Assembly: GCA_023159155.1 (NCBI GenBank)
Contig: JAJNNX010000050.1
Location: 310,001-374,000, forward strand
Direction: 5' to 3'
From: Ustulina deusta
Lineage: Eukaryota > Ascomycota > Sordariomycetes > Xylariales > Xylariaceae
Length of the DNA: 64,000 nt
In this document: in pieces, positions 11,235 to 22,664 of the stretch
Layout: each line of letters begins with the position of its first letter
Numbering within the stretch: the first letter of the stretch is position 1
Program-made: the position numbers and the translations under genes
Notes under the pieces: model-generated
Told to the model about the DNA's origin: nothing
Database searches by the model: none
What the model saw: only the letters and a program-made list of their open reading frames with translations

Positions 11235-13966
11235 TCAATATATCTCGTCAATTTCCAGTTTGTCCGCCTCCTCCTTAAATATCTTCCGTAACCGGCGCTG
11301 ATGCCACCAGGCCAGCGCTGTGATGATACTGATCAGGCCAACTGATGTGCTGCCAGTGACCGTCCACCAGGCCTCGGCAACTTCGATGGCAGTCTGGCTA
11401 TTAGTACTGATTGGGAAATACGCGTCTGGGCCGCCGAGGTAGGGCCAGTATATCGCGGGTACCTGTCGTAGAGAAAGAAGAAGTGAGCATCACACTAGGC
11501 ACATCTTGTCGCGCAGGTGAAGCAGTATACAATACCCGAGAATAGTGTGAAACTCGCCGGCCCGTCTAAACAAGAGACAGTGAAGGACGTGGTGGTGGTG
11601 GCGATGGCCGCGTTGGAGGGCTTGGAGAGGGACAGGACTCACTTGACAGAAACAAGTCCGATACACCCCAAGCAATTGCAGGGTCGTTCCGCCTACGGCA
11701 GCAAAGACGGCGAAGAATCCGACGAATACCTGACCATACCAGCAGAAATGCTTAGCGATCGGCGCTGCCTCCGACCACCGGGTGCCGTATCTGACCCGCA
11801 GCCGCGCTGCCAGGGACCATAAAATCATCTCGCACACCTGGCTGATGGCATAGACGAGGTATGCCACGCTACGACACTATGCAAAAGGGGAGTTTCCCAT
11901 TAGCGACACATCTTCCTTCTCTTGCCGTGCGCTATTTAGAGGCGAGGCACAAATCAAAGAACACTGACGTTGGAGGGGCAAGGCAAGACTAGCGCAACGA
12001 AAGGAGAAGTTCAAGCAATTGTAATGGGACTTACAGAAAGACCAGCCCGCGGCGTATTATACGACACGAGGAATGCCAACGAAGTCGGTGCAAGGACCAA
12101 AAACAGCGCACTGATAGCAACATAGGAGCAATCCTGCGCATTCAGGGTAAGTTGAGCGCGCAACTCCTCAGCCCCGATGCCCCTGCCCAGTCGGTGAAGC
12201 GTCATCGACGCCTCGTAATCGTTGACGGCCTCTTGCACCCACTGGCGTTTATTCAGGCCCCGTTTCCAGAGCTTGACGGTGCGGAATCGGCCTCCGAACG
12301 CCAGCTCGATTGGATTATACCCCTCGATCAGTCGCAAGATCATAGCCAGCAGCTTGTGCGTCTTCGCCTTCTGGATGTGCGATCCTAGAAAACTCATTTC
12401 GTATCTATCTGGCAGTGGCGTGTTGGCGCCGTCGTACACAATGCCGTCGAGCGTGCTGGGACTGTTGGCTGCGAGCATGGCGCAGGCTATGATTGCGAGG
12501 TATGGGATCACCATCCACCCTAGTCCGCGATGATTAGTAGGCAGGTCAGCTAGCTAGCGGCTAAAACTCGAATATAACGAGTGCCGTTGATCATGTCATT
12601 ACAATAGAGGCATACTTACACATGCCGAACGCTAAAGCATGGGCGGTATCGTTGTCGCCCAAACTACTTTCGCTGTCAATGACGGTGTAGATAAACCCAC
12701 CGACAAAGAACAAAATCGAAGCCCCGACAGTGGATCCAAAGCTACCAGAACACACGAATGAGCAAACCGGAGGAGACTCGGTCCATCAGACGAGCTAACT
12801 CACCTTGCCTGTGAATTCAGCAAAGACTTGAGCTTGGTAGGCAGCGAGACGACCTCCTGTACGCCCGCAGTCCCATCCATCCGAGCCACCTCGTACTCAT
12901 CCACCATAGTCACAATGCGCTTCCAGATACTATTATGCACAAGCCGATGAGGAGCAGGCATCTTATCGCTCTCGGAGTCGCCCGAGCCGCTCTCGACGTC
13001 GGCACGTCCCGCACCACCGGCATTGAAAGAATCAGCATCAGACCTCTCGCGCATCGCCATGCGGATATTCCCACACACCACGGCGAGCAGCAGCTGCGCG
13101 CGCAATCTCATCGGGATCTTGGGCGACTCGCCCTTGTGCGGGGAGAGGAACTCGAGGACCTTGCGATCGAGCGCGTACTCGTACACGGCGCTCAGGAGCA
13201 TCGGGCCCGCGAAGGCGAAGCAGGTGGACAGCCACACGACCGTGTCGAGGAGGGTGAGGAGCAAGGCGCCCAGGAGCCGGACCCAGTACGTCGCGAGGCC
13301 GACGACGGTGCGCGGATGCGCGCGGAACACGACGTCCGGGATCCCGAGCTTCCGCGTGCGCGGCACGTTGGTGCAGAACGCCAGACATGGCACGATGAAC
13401 TGCACCAGGGGCCCGATCCATTGCTGCAGGACGGTGAAGCGCGAGATCTCCCACCCCGGACATTTGTCTACGCACCAGCTGTATGAGACTGCTCTTTGTC
13501 AGAGATACTGGCTTAAGTGAGGCGTACATATACATGAAAACCAAGAAGAAGGGGGAGGAGAAAATCAAGTTAACTAGGTAGCGGAGTATGTAGCTTTCAG
13601 CTAGGACGTGTGCAAAGCAGACGAGCCCCCGTATATCTACGTACCACTTACAACCGGCGCGCCGCTCTTATCCCCATTGAACGCGGATCCGCACGGAAAC
13701 GCGTTGTTCTGGGCCGCGTATTCCAAGTCTTCTATAGAGACGGCGGGGTCGACGAACGAGGGACTTGCATACGAGAGGTTTCCGTCCCGGACAACGAGCG
13801 ACTCGTTGAGGGCGACGAGGCAGCAATGCGTGAAGCTCTGACCGCCGAGGGCTATGGGTCGCGGGTCGGGCGAATCGGAGGCCAAGCCGGCGAGCTGCGG
13901 GAAGAAACTCGCGACGGTGAGGGCCATGGTGTATACCGAATATGCAGGTCGTCTATTCTGCACCAT
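11235..13966 (-). CDS. polytopic membrane protein of unknown function (6 exons)
   Basis: Proposed exons on the minus strand: 13966-13645, 13488-12804, 12741-12620, 12519-12035, 11876-11643 and 11462-11235, giving 691 residues. All junctions keep frame; donors are GTACGT, GTGAGT, GTAAGT, GTAAGT and GTGAGT. An ATG at 13927 would give 678 residues and is equally possible. I count about nine or ten hydrophobic segments, including long ones in exon 2 (plus positions about 13210-13330), the GMWWMVIPYLAIIACAML stretch across exons 3-4, and one each near the starts and ends of exons 4, 5 and 6. The loop between segments in exon 2 is acidic and Ser/Gly rich. A conserved-looking motif, QWVQEAVNDYEASMTLHR, lies in the exon 4 loop. 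I recognise it only as a type of hypothetical integral membrane protein seen in filamentous fungi; no function is claimed. The first donor is the least certain junction, because a stronger GTAAGT nearby breaks frame. Confidence 0.75.
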
Positions 13967-14847
13967 TCATGACATGGCGTGACACGATGCAGGAAAGTGA
14001 AGGGGAGAGGGAGGGAAATGCATCGGCACGACACGCGAAGCGTCTGATTTCCTCGGTGACCACATCCCTCTGCGAAATTCCACTTCGTAGTTACCTCCTC
14101 ACATACCATGTCTTATGCCAGAGAGCGACGTCAGAGAGGGAGTGTTGGAGAATGCATGGAAACTAGTCTTGGAATATCGAAACACCCAACCCTGATAGGC
14201 CATCCGCAGACCGAGTCGGTCTGAAGTCTAGGGGTAGCCTCTGAATCGCCCGGGACAATTGATAAGGTCTTCTTCCTGAGCCCAACAGCTCCTAATTCCA
14301 ACGACCTTTTTCAGCACAACCGGAATGCAGTGTACTTTTTCACTTCCCAGACGGGAAGTAGATTCCAATATAGGGCAATAATAGAACCTCTACGGCCCGC
14401 GCGATGTCACCGTAATACCCGCGCCGATCTGGGTCCCGCAGTTTATGGCAGACGGATCTACCCATCCTTTCCAGAAACCCCCCGTTCGGAATCCCCCCCT
14501 TGCGTGATAGGAGCGAATGAGAAGGCTACAAGCCACCGCCATCACCATGCATGGCTTCTATACGGAACTCGGCGCCAAGATAAGATAGGCAGGATGTATG
14601 AGAAGAAGCAATGGTTGAACGTTCTCCAAGAAGGGAGACAAATTTGGTTTTGAGGGGTGCAACAATACCTCGGTGTGGTGTTCTGGGACGGTAAATGGAC
14701 GTTTCGTCCCGTATAGCTCAGGCCCTATGCTCCGCAAGTCCAATCAACAAAAGTTGAAACAGTCCGTTTATACATATTCATTGAAGGGTATCTGTTCTAA
14801 CTAAGCTCTCCGTTCAAAAAGCGAGACACTCCCCACCCAGTGGGCTT
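13967..14847. other. intergenic, promoter of membrane-protein gene and 3' flank of POL5
   Basis: No supported gene lies in these 880 bases. The short open frames here have no recognisable product. The side nearest 13967 should carry the promoter of the membrane-protein gene. Confidence 0.55.
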
Positions 14848-17800
14848 CTATTCCCCAGCATTATGATTGTTGGCATGGCCCATGCCCCAGTTCACCCAGT
14901 CGGAAAAGAAAGCACCCTGGATCTTGATTTTGCCTTTTTGGCAATCCGCAAAGGTTTGCGCATATACGGCGTTGATGCGATCAATATTTTCTTGGTCGGC
15001 AGCCCATAGGCTAGATGCGACTAGTAAACTTGCTGTTGACGCAGCCTTTCCAAACGCATGAGACATGTCTTTCGAAGCCTCCTTATGAATGTCTATTAAT
15101 AGATTGACCTGAGCTTCTGTATCGACCTCTGTATCTTTACTCCGGGTCTTCTTGGATGCCTTCGAGAAGTCTCCAAGGATGCTCGTCGCTTTATTCGAAA
15201 GAGGTTTAGCAGTTGTTGTCCGTACGAGCTCCATAAGTGGGAGAAGAAGGCCGAAGGCCAGGGCATTCGATGCTTCTTGTTTGACGTATATCTTGAGCAA
15301 ATCTAGCACCCTGTGCTTGAAGAGGATAACAGACTCTTTTGCGTCTTTCTTCTCGCTCTTTCGTTTGGTATTCTTGATCTGATTCTTGAAAACATCAACA
15401 AGCTTCTCGTCCAATGCCATCATCTCCGAGTCGGTCATGTCTGAATCATCATCAGATGACTCAGCCTCTTGGTCTTTATCGAGGCGGTGGCTCTTGAGAA
15501 CTTTGGCAAGGGCATCGTCAAGCGCGGCGAGTTCAGCTTCTTCAGCCGTTCCACTCTCATCATCCTTCTCTTCTTCTTCTTCTTCTTCTTCTCGATTCTG
15601 TTCTTCGTCTGCATCTCCATCCGATGTTACGTCGGCCCCGTTAAGGGTAACGAATTCAACGTCGGAGCCAATCTCAGATATCTCATCCTCATCAGAATCC
15701 CCGTTATCGCTACCAGAATCAGATTCCGCAGCGTCAATCATCTCCGCATCTTCATTGTTCTCAAATAACGCCTGGTATCCCGTTGAGTTTTCTTCGGCTA
15801 GCAAATTCTCTGTGAGGAGGTTAAGGGCTTCGGGTGATATCTGCTGCGCGAACGCATCAAAAACCTGCTCACTAATTTGACGTATCATGGGAGACTGCCG
15901 GGGCACTAAAGCGAGAAGAATTACTACTAAAAGCTCTGCCACTCCAGCTTCCTTGCTCTTCATTTTTTCGGAGCAGGCTTCAAGATCTTGCAAGATGCTC
16001 AGTGCGTCTGGTGCACCATTATACAGTTGTAAAAGGGTAGTTGCATAGAGTAGTGCGAGGCCCGATGATAGACTGCTGGAACTATCACCCGATTTGCTGG
16101 GCGACTTGAGAAGTTTCGCCATCGCTTTCAAGGCACTCCTGCGTTCAGCTTTGATCTCGTCGCTCATTGCCACAGCTGTCGGTTTCACTGATCTGACAGC
16201 ATCACAGAGATATTCGGTGTTGTTGTGTTGCTTAGTCACTTTGGAAAAGGCAGATGCAAGTCGGTTGCGGAACATATCTCTAGTTTTCTCCGAAAGCGGT
16301 GGTGTGAACTCTTCTTGCGAAGAATACGCACAAGACGTTAACTCCTTGATACCGACCTCAAGAGCGCTTTTGCTATCAGCGTCATTGGGGTCGGTGGCAG
16401 AGACTTTCGCCTGAATGGTCATCTTAAAAACGTAGTCCGCATAAGCTTGCCGCAGCTTTTCAGCATCCTCGGGAGCACTAGATTAGTTAGGATAAACGCA
16501 CGAAGGAAACGACGGAGAGATATCTTACTCCTTTAGGTTCAAAACAGGTTCACGAAGAAGTCTAAGAACCTTCTTCGAATTGGCAGGGGTGGCCCATTGT
16601 AATAGACTCTCGATTGTCTTAGAGGCAGTGCGTTGGTCGAAATCGTAGAGCCCGAATTTACCAATGAGCTCTCTTAAGATAGGTATCAATAGCTCAGGAT
16701 GGGCTTCGACAGCCTTCTCCATCGATTGTAGTGTTTTCAAAGCGGCACGGTGGAGATATCGATCTTCTTTAGCCGCCTGGTTGATCAAACACTTCATCAA
16801 GTTGCGCGTGAAGAGTTCTTTGACCAATGACTTATCTGCAGAAGCCAACCCGTGTAGATACTTCTGAAATAGCATAAAGCCGCGGAACTTCTGGCCGTCC
16901 GAGGCACTCTTAGAGAAAAGTCCATCTAAACCCCATGTGATCAGTGAGAAGAACAAGTTATATACCTGGGGGTTCGAGACAAATACTTACCGTCAATGAC
17001 AGTGGTCCAGAAGAGCTTGACTTGCTCCTTCATGTGCTTTTTGTCCGCAGTGTTCGATTCCAACAACGTCGCGAGAATCAAGTCCCAGACGAAATGCAGC
17101 TGTGCTGTCCAGTTGCTCTGTTTCAACTTCGGTACCGCCGCATCCTCTCCGGTATCGTTTGCAATGTTCTCTTTAAGTACTCGAGCGACTTCTGGGAGAG
17201 CAGTAGGGCTCAGAGGGTCGACCCAGGGTTTCGGTGGGAGTTTGATGCTTGGGTAGCAGCTTCGAGCGCGCAACCAAATACCAACCCCCTCGGCAGTCTT
17301 TCCCAAGCCTATATCAGAGAACCCCTGAAGCGCCGCTTCTGCTCGTTCTTGTCCCATCTGGGGAAGGCATTCCACAATAACCCATCCGCAGTGTGACCGA
17401 ATCCAGACCTTTTTCTGGGCCATCTCCAGCAGCAAGTCCAGTACTCTAGGCCACTTCGCACTGTCTGCAAACAGAATCTTGGCTCCAACAAAGCATTGCA
17501 GACCGAACAATCGCCCAAAGAAATAATCTCTTTCCTCCTGGCCAGGAACGTTTCCGCCGATTGTTGTTGCGTCGACCAACACACTCAACACCCTCTCAAA
17601 GGTGAGGCCGGGAAACTTGGTCTTGACCAGGTCTGGTGACCCAAACAACTGGCGCAAAATCTCAGTGAGGACGAGACTAAAGCCGAGACGGGACGCATTG
17701 CGAGAGCTTGCGAGACCACGAAACAACCGCTTTTCAAGATGCCTCTTCAAGGCCAGCTCCGAACCCGCGAGCAAGCCCGTGACCAGTGCATCGGCCGCGG

Positions 17801-18023
17801 CAAGACGCTCGTCGTTATCGAGGCTTCCGAGTAGCTCATATATCCCCGCTTCGCGTCTACGGTTCTCGCCCGTGTTTTCGTCGGCGAAGGGCGAATTGTC
17901 GAGTCCAAGGGCTTTCGATTCAGCGCCATCGGTGGCGGGATCATCGGGTTTGGGGCGTTTCTGAGACGGCTGTCCGTTCACAGTACCGGCCTTGTTGGTA
18001 CCGCGCTTGCGTTTTCCTCCCAT
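14848..18023 (-). CDS. pol5: POL5 / MYBBP1A-type nucleolar protein (DNA polymerase phi family, 3 exons)
   Basis: Exons on the minus strand are 18023-16991, 16925-16529 and 16477-14848, giving 1019 residues; yeast Pol5 has 1022. Introns of 65 and 51 bases use GTAAGT and GTAAGA donors, and the restored frame reads TTVIDDGLFSKSA and LNLKDAPEDAEK across the two junctions. The N-terminus is a Lys/Arg/Pro-rich nuclear signal. The body is helical repeat, followed around residues 690-790 by a long acidic region containing a run of Glu encoded by a GAA microsatellite near 15567-15590. Despite the family name, Pol5/MYBBP1A acts in rRNA synthesis and ribosome assembly in the nucleolus rather than in DNA replication. 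It lies 6 kb from UTP20, another nucleolar repeat protein. Confidence 0.92.
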
Positions 18024-18692
18024 TGGATTGTGCCGTGGTTCCTGGGCAGTTGGGAAATCGAAAGGAAAGAAAAGGAAAAAGAAAGGCAGAACAAATCTCA
18101 GATCATTTCAGAAAATATACGGCATGTGAGGTGCATCATTAGCATCCAAACCAAGCGAAACGCAATGCGACCAGGGTGGAGGGGCTCTTTTTTTTTCTGC
18201 CTGGCAATATCGGAAGTATCCAACTCACCGCCCCTGAGATCCGTTCCTAAGAGGTAGGCGGTGAAAGCACACCTCGATATCTATATGTACCCCAAAATCG
18301 AATATCTACGGAAACGTACATATCTGGGGGACTGGTTGCATTGGATCTCGCATCATTCAACAGGTCGAGTCCTTACCTCTCGCCACCACCTCGAAGTCCC
18401 TACGAGTCACATATGGAGGGCATAGGTACCATAATGGTGTAGTTTTGCTTCACTTCGTTTTGCTGTATGCGCCACGCTAATTACATCTGAGTAAAACATG
18501 CCCTGTTCCGTTCCATTCTGAGTCAGTGCAAGCGCCGCACTCGACGATAGGTCCAGACATCTGGATGGGGAGTTGGTGTCAAGGCACGTATTTTGCCTAT
18601 GCTACGCCAGTATCGTGCTCTCTGTTCTTCGTGGTGCTCGAGAATGCAGCCTGGGTAGTCCCCCAGTGCACGCCTCGGCTTGCTCGCGAACA
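18024..18692. other. intergenic, POL5 promoter region
   Basis: These 669 bases separate POL5 from the 3' end of the RRM-like gene, both on the minus strand. There is a purine-rich run near 18060-18090 and a T-run near 18188-18198. No gene is supported. Confidence 0.55.
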
Positions 18693-19997
18693 CTAGCCAA
18701 CCGATTTCTCGCACGGGTCGTCACCGAAGCGGACCCTTACATCCTCCCACTGTTTTCGCTCCGTAGCATCGCCGTCAGTTCTCTCCTTGCGTCGGTGGAT
18801 TGCCTCCATCGCCAGTCCCGCCTGATCAAGAGACGAGAAGCGATACTCGAGGCTGTGCCAGCCCATTCTTTCTACCACAATCACATCCTCAAGCATGTAA
18901 GGGAATCTGAAGACCCAGACCTCCATATTGAGTCGGTGAATAATACTGCCTGCCCCGGTTATCACGACCACGCGCGACAAGTGGGATTGCTTCTGGCTCC
19001 TCGCGGCGATTGGGTTCATTGCTACCGTGGGCGTGTGTCTCTCCACGATGAACCCTCCCGCTTTGACTCTCTCCATCAACTTCTTCACGCCTCCGACGTC
19101 CCAGAAGGTAACGACGGCCGTCGAATACTCGCAGAGGGGGGAGGCCCCCGAAATGCTCGCTGAGAAGATTTTGCCGCAACCAGCCAGAGCACACAACAGG
19201 TCTTTCGGCGTGCATAATTTAGGCAGTTTTTCGATCAACACACATGTGTTCTCCGCGTCAGCCACAGAACCTGGACCTTCCTGGAAATTAGCGAAGTTGC
19301 GAGTGTACTTGTTCCATGCATGATCGCCGCCGCCAACCTCGTGTCGAATGCTCGCGCCATCCTGAGTCCTCTTGACACTGATCTTGGGCCGGATACCAGT
19401 CCAATGTTCGATACCAGCGTAATTCTGCGTGCCATGTTGAATACTAGTTGCGTGTTGAACATTCACACCTTGGCTGAGTTGGCCATCTCCATTTCGGACG
19501 CCGAAGTTGTATGGGCCGCCGAAGTCGAATGGGCCGCCGAAGTCGAATGGGCCGCCGATGAGTTGACCATCTGTATTTCGGACATGGAAGCCATATGGGA
19601 GCTCGACGGCTTGGGCGATTGCATTGAGGGCACCGGAGTGATGCTGCGTGCTAGCCGTGCCTTGATTTGCTCGGTCGAATCCATGTTCAATGCCTAGCTC
19701 ACGTTGGATGCCAGTCATCCCTTGGTGGTATTGGCTGAATATAGCTTGGCTTCCAGCCGCGACGTGACCAGTACCACCTAACTCATAGCGATTGTCAGTC
19801 ATTGGTTGATAGGATCCACCGAAGCCAGCTTGGTTTCCAGTCACAACGTGACCAGCACCGCCGAAGTCAGAGGAGGTGTTAGTCGCGGGCTGAAAGATAG
19901 GGGCCAGTGGGTTCATCCTAAATGACACCGACTGCGCTTGAGTCACAGGCCGAACATTCCACTCAAAGAAATCATCGTCAAATTCTCGGTTTGACAT
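18693..19997 (-). CDS. hypothetical protein with RRM-like domain and Gly/Phe repeats
   Basis: A single open frame of 434 residues starting at ATG 19997 with no intron needed. Residues 1-245 are low-complexity, rich in Gly, Gln, Asn and His. They include imperfect repeats of GNQAGFGGSYQPMT type and a tandem GGPFDF block encoded by an 18-base repeat near 19508-19560. From about residue 248 comes an RRM-like fold: CVLIEKLP (RNP2-like), then STAVVTFWDV (RNP1 position), then a second possible half from about residue 335. The layout, a disordered N-terminus plus degenerate RRM, is common among uncharacterised fungal proteins. RNA binding is inferred; the aromatic RNP1 residues are not canonical. 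Confidence 0.65.
   Translation of the reverse strand: MSNREFDDDFFEWNVRPVTQAQSVSFRMNPLAPIFQPATNTSSDFGGAGHVVTGNQAGFGGSYQPMTDNRYELGGTGHVAAGSQAIFSQYHQGMTGIQRELGIEHGFDRANQGTASTQHHSGALNAIAQAVELPYGFHVRNTDGQLIGGPFDFGGPFDFGGPYNFGVRNGDGQLSQGVNVQHATSIQHGTQNYAGIEHWTGIRPKISVKRTQDGASIRHEVGGGDHAWNKYTRNFANFQEGPGSVADAENTCVLIEKLPKLCTPKDLLCALAGCGKIFSASISGASPLCEYSTAVVTFWDVGGVKKLMERVKAGGFIVERHTPTVAMNPIAARSQKQSHLSRVVVITGAGSIIHRLNMEVWVFRFPYMLEDVIVVERMGWHSLEYRFSSLDQAGLAMEAIHRRKERTDGDATERKQWEDVRVRFGDDPCEKSVG
19508..19560 (-). repeat. 18-base in-frame tandem repeat encoding GGPFDF
   Basis: On the plus strand the unit GGGCCGCCGAAGTCGAAT occurs in tandem, with a diverged copy at each end. It codes for GGPFDF-GGPFDF-GGPYNF in the RRM-like protein. 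Since 18 is a multiple of three, copy-number change would keep the frame. Confidence 0.85.
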
Positions 19998-22664
19998 GGC
20001 GAAGCGGTGCGTTGAAGGGCTGATGAATAATTATACGTGAAATATTGGGTATGGGGTTGGGACTTGTGTTCTGATCAGTTGCGGACGGGAGACCTAGTTT
20101 GGGGTAGAATAAAAGGAAGCAAATCAAGTACCCCTCCAAATTCATTTATGTAATGGATTTAAAATTGTGTGTGCTGCCGCTTGAGAGGCAAATCAACGAC
20201 TACGGTGCGGCTGTGCTTGACATATCCCCAGAGGTGTCGTCGACGAAACGTTCCAGCTTTGCCTAGTACATCATAGGGGGGCTAAGGAATGGGCGAGGGT
20301 CACGGTAGCCGAAGAAGCAGATATTCCTGTCCTGGTGCCTTTTTTGTCGGGTAGGAAGCGTGAATACACGCTCCGGCGCCCAAATGCTTCATTGTTGCAA
20401 TACCCTTGAGAACAAATGTCTCTAACAATGCCCATTCCCCGTTATTCTAAGTTGGGACTTGTGACTATTTATCCCTTGATGTTATTCATGGACTGGAAAA
20501 TGCAATGCCTAACCCTATATATGCTAGGCTTGTGGGAAAAGAAGCCATTAAGTTAACATGTATTACCGGAGTGGGTAGAGTGGCATAGGCTTTAGCTGTA
20601 CAGCCCTGTCCTTGCACACGAAGACAACTTAACATCATATTCACATTGAATTTACACCTCGTGGCCAGGTTTCATCTGATTCGCCAGGACAAAGCATAGC
20701 ATACATGGTTAAGTTCGTAAATCCATTATAGAAAGAATACCATAATTAGGTGTCTATATATTTTTGCGGCCTAGACAGTGTCCTAACAACTACCCTCAAC
20801 CAACCGGATATCCTGTCCAATTCTGATATAGGTGGTATTCAACATGTCTAACGAACTTCTATCACGGAGAAGTGGATCCAAGTGATCGGATCAGGAGATC
20901 CTCTGTATAAATAGCGTGTTTTCCATCTCTTATGTTGCAACTAGAACTTAGATTTTAGATCATCCGAATACACTTCGAGTGATCGGTTCTGGAGAGTGCA
21001 CTAGTCTGCTTCCCTTGATTGATCTCCGTGAGAACTTCTATCAAGACACTTCTATTTGAGTTGCTCCGCAAGTCTTCCTGTTTCTTTTCCGAAACAATAA
21101 AGCATATGATGGAGATCTAAATTATATCTAACACCAACTGAATATATCCTCTATAAATATCTAGAGCAATAAAACAAGCCCATCTAAATTGCAGACGTTG
21201 TGATAGTTTAGTCTTAGAAGTCTGTATTGTGAACCTCTATAATACCTAGAGATAGTCTTAGATCATCAGTTCATTTATTTCAAGGCTAGAAAGTTTGTAA
21301 AAAACATTAAATCGCTCGTAAGTTATTAGCAGAAATGTAGAGTCTAATTTACTAGTAACAGTTTTAAGCGAAAGTTATTCAATACTTTGTCGAGAGTTCA
21401 AAATATTTAGCGCTGTGGTACCAGTTTCCGATCATTAATGACAGTTTTCCTAAAGGTTTCACAAGTAACGATTCAACCTGGTTACCTTGAGTAGAATGTA
21501 ATTCGCAAGTCATCGAGGTCAAGGCTAGGCTACTGCAGCCTATCAGCTTTGGGTTTGCTTGATGGTTCAATCCCTGTCTGTGTGTGATTGCAATAGAATC
21601 AGGGTACGTGTAAACAACAAAATATGTTCAAGAAATGCGACAATTTGTGAATAAATCATGCTTGGATACATAATATCAGCAGTAACAGGAGATATTATGA
21701 GTGTGCATACCCGTCGCTGAATTGCTCTGCAGACTCGATAGGATGTTAACATACCTAACCTAATATGACAAGGATACATTAGGGGCTTAAACTAGGACTG
21801 ACTCGTGGCTGTTTTGAGCACACTTCTTCTGATGCAGACTAACCTGCCAGCATGTTGCATACAGATGTTGAAGAGTTGGTATGGAAACCTCGAAGACTTG
21901 TACATTTGGCCAATGCAGGGAAAAGTAGCACGCGAGACTTTGGCATTGACATTCTAACCCTTATTCTAAGCAGTTATTAGGGGTCTATGCCGGAAATGGG
22001 TAGAAAATATTGAAATGCTGGATTACGGCATTTTATTTTTCTTGTCTGGATAGATATAGCTCGTCTACTGCGAACTTGACTATGAAATGCCAGCTAGATG
22101 TCTATATGCCACGACAAAGAGGGAGAGGAAGTACCGAGCAAGCTATATCGCGAAACAAGCAGTCTAGACTCAATTGGGCGAAATCGACTAGACCTAGAAT
22201 GTGATAAGCAAGAATAGCGTATTCTACCTACACTAGTCTGAATCGGGAAGATCTATGGTCTAGACTCAGCCCCAAATCAGCCCTCACTCTTACCTGATCT
22301 CATCTAGTCTAGATCTACCGTACCCCAGTTCATCGGAATGCCTATCCCGATGTAAAACGTGAGTCAAGCTTGCCTCCAGGTAACTACCTAGGCAGTGACC
22401 ATGCTTCTGCCTTGTGTCTGCCTTGGATCCGCAGCGGAACACTCAGCCGGCAACCCTTCAATGAGATGGATGGACAGATACAAATAGCTTCACCTCGACC
22501 TGCAGAGGGTGGCTTCTGCTTCCATTCCGTCTCTATTCTCATCTCCATTCCCTATCATCGACTCGTCTTGGTGGGAATTCCTCTGGCTCTGAAGTCTTAG
22601 CCTGTCCGACGCTGACTCGCCTTCCATCGGCCCTCTGTTACATTGCCTCCGCCCAGCTTTAATC
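19998..22664. other. 2.7-kb gene-free spacer, entry to the accessory region
   Basis: No frame longer than about 70 codons is present and none is recognisable. Base composition turns A/T richer than in the block before. A possible degenerate LTR is described separately near 20843-21132. The last 250 bases should contain the promoter of the AAA ATPase gene. Confidence 0.55.
20843..21132. repeat. possible solo LTR-like sequence
   Basis: The stretch starts with TGTCTAACG and ends with CTAACA. Inside it has a TATAAATAG box near 20925, an AATAAA signal near 21096, and two repeats within itself (AAGTGATCGG against GAGTGATCGG; GAACTTCTATCA twice). These are traits of LTRs. I see no clear target duplication, so boundaries are tentative. 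Confidence 0.25.

Noticed and set aside
13038..13568. 176-codon minus-strand frame overlapping exon 2 of the membrane protein
   Set aside because: It runs through the first intron and then out of phase with the hydrophobic protein; the spliced frame with long membrane segments is clearly the real one.
18573..19163. 196-codon frame on the plus strand
   Set aside because: Antisense to the RRM-like gene, which has the better protein character on the minus strand.
21555..21600. tRNA-like word GATGGTTCAATCC
   Set aside because: The T-arm does not pair and no cloverleaf can be formed with the flanks.
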